Positions 5,954 to 6,078 of a stretch of 6,078 nucleotides of DNA are shown here, piece by piece (positions within the stretch are counted from its first letter, which is position 1; each line of letters starts with the position of its first letter). The notes under the pieces were generated by a model, which made no database searches, was not told the origin of the DNA, and saw only the letters and a list, made by a program, of their open reading frames with translations. Made by a program: the position numbers and the translations under genes. Source of the DNA: CAZTLI01 sp964614375 (GTDB lineage Bacteria > Chloroflexota > Anaerolineae > Aggregatilineales > Phototrophicaceae); NCBI GenBank assembly GCA_964614375.1, contig CAZTLI010000348.1:1-6078 (forward strand). Direction: 5' to 3'.

Positions 5954-6078
5954 TTACAGTTGCACGTAGCTGTTTTCCGCCAGAATGAAGCGGTGGGCAT
6001 CTGGCATTCGCTCGGCAGATGAGACGCGGGCATTGTCCGCCAGCAGGCTGGAGTCAATACGTCCGGGAATGTTGTGAA
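5954..6078 (-). CDS. 3' end of an unidentified - strand gene (truncated by window)
   Basis: Reading the - strand from the right edge, one frame stays open for 40 codons and stops with TAA at 5956-5954. The visible end is HNIPGRIDSSLLADNARV, followed by a segment ending in AENSYVQL. The composition looks like ordinary protein, and the stop is followed by hairpins suited to a gene end. One of the other two - strand frames stops within 8 codons. The other stays open slightly longer but gives a Cys/Trp/Thr-rich peptide unlike a normal protein. I do not recognise a family from these 40 residues. The gene is convergent with the methyltransferase operon. Confidence 0.55.
   Translation of the reverse strand, partial: HNIPGRIDSSLLADNARVSSAERMPDAHRFILAENSYVQL

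Noticed and set aside
1..6078. Mobile element, CRISPR array, defence island or RNA gene
   Set aside because: No direct-repeat array, transposase, integrase, attachment-like repeat, tRNA cloverleaf or known defence protein was found. The genes look chromosomal and even in composition.

Overview
The window looks like a piece of a bacterial chromosome, most likely from the Chloroflexota (Anaerolineae-like). The reasons are moderate GC, a Ser/Thr kinase fused to a LuxR-type DNA-binding domain, an orphan CpaF-type ATPase, and a sequence style typical of that phylum. This placement is an inference from family resemblance and was not tested. All complete genes lie on the + strand; one truncated gene enters on the - strand at the right edge.

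Layout. (1) Bases 1-1718 hold the 3' part of a large signalling gene: a Hanks-type Ser/Thr kinase, then a NarL-type histidine-kinase-like module, then a LuxR/GerE helix-turn-helix. The kinase catalytic motifs are intact. The histidine-kinase module has lost its phospho-accepting histidine and most ATP-binding motifs. (2) Bases 1818-2900 encode a CpaF/TadA-family secretion ATPase without any other Tad or type II/IV secretion gene beside it. A strong intrinsic terminator at 2919-2953 ends this transcription unit. (3) A new unit begins with a candidate extended -10 promoter set inside a perfect inverted repeat (2972-2993). It runs through four closely spaced genes: a PfkB-type sugar kinase resembling the kinase half of HldE/RfaE (3043-4038), an alkyltransferase-like DNA-damage protein with Trp in place of the alkyl-accepting Cys (4069-4509), a RidA/YjgF-family protein lacking the catalytic Arg (4557-4943), and a class I SAM methyltransferase (4967-5860). 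Gaps of 30, 47 and 23 nt and the lack of terminators between them suggest an operon. (4) A hairpin at 5861-5887 probably terminates both this operon and a convergent - strand gene whose last 40 codons occupy 5954-6078.

How the parts might work together: the first unit may couple Ser/Thr phosphorylation to transcription in one polypeptide, but its target genes cannot be told from the sequence. In the second unit, two proteins belong to damage-handling families (alkylated DNA, reactive metabolites), and both carry substitutions at the family's signature catalytic residue. No CRISPR array, tRNA, rRNA, insertion sequence or recognisable defence system was seen. The most unusual object is the kinase / pseudo-histidine-kinase / LuxR fusion.
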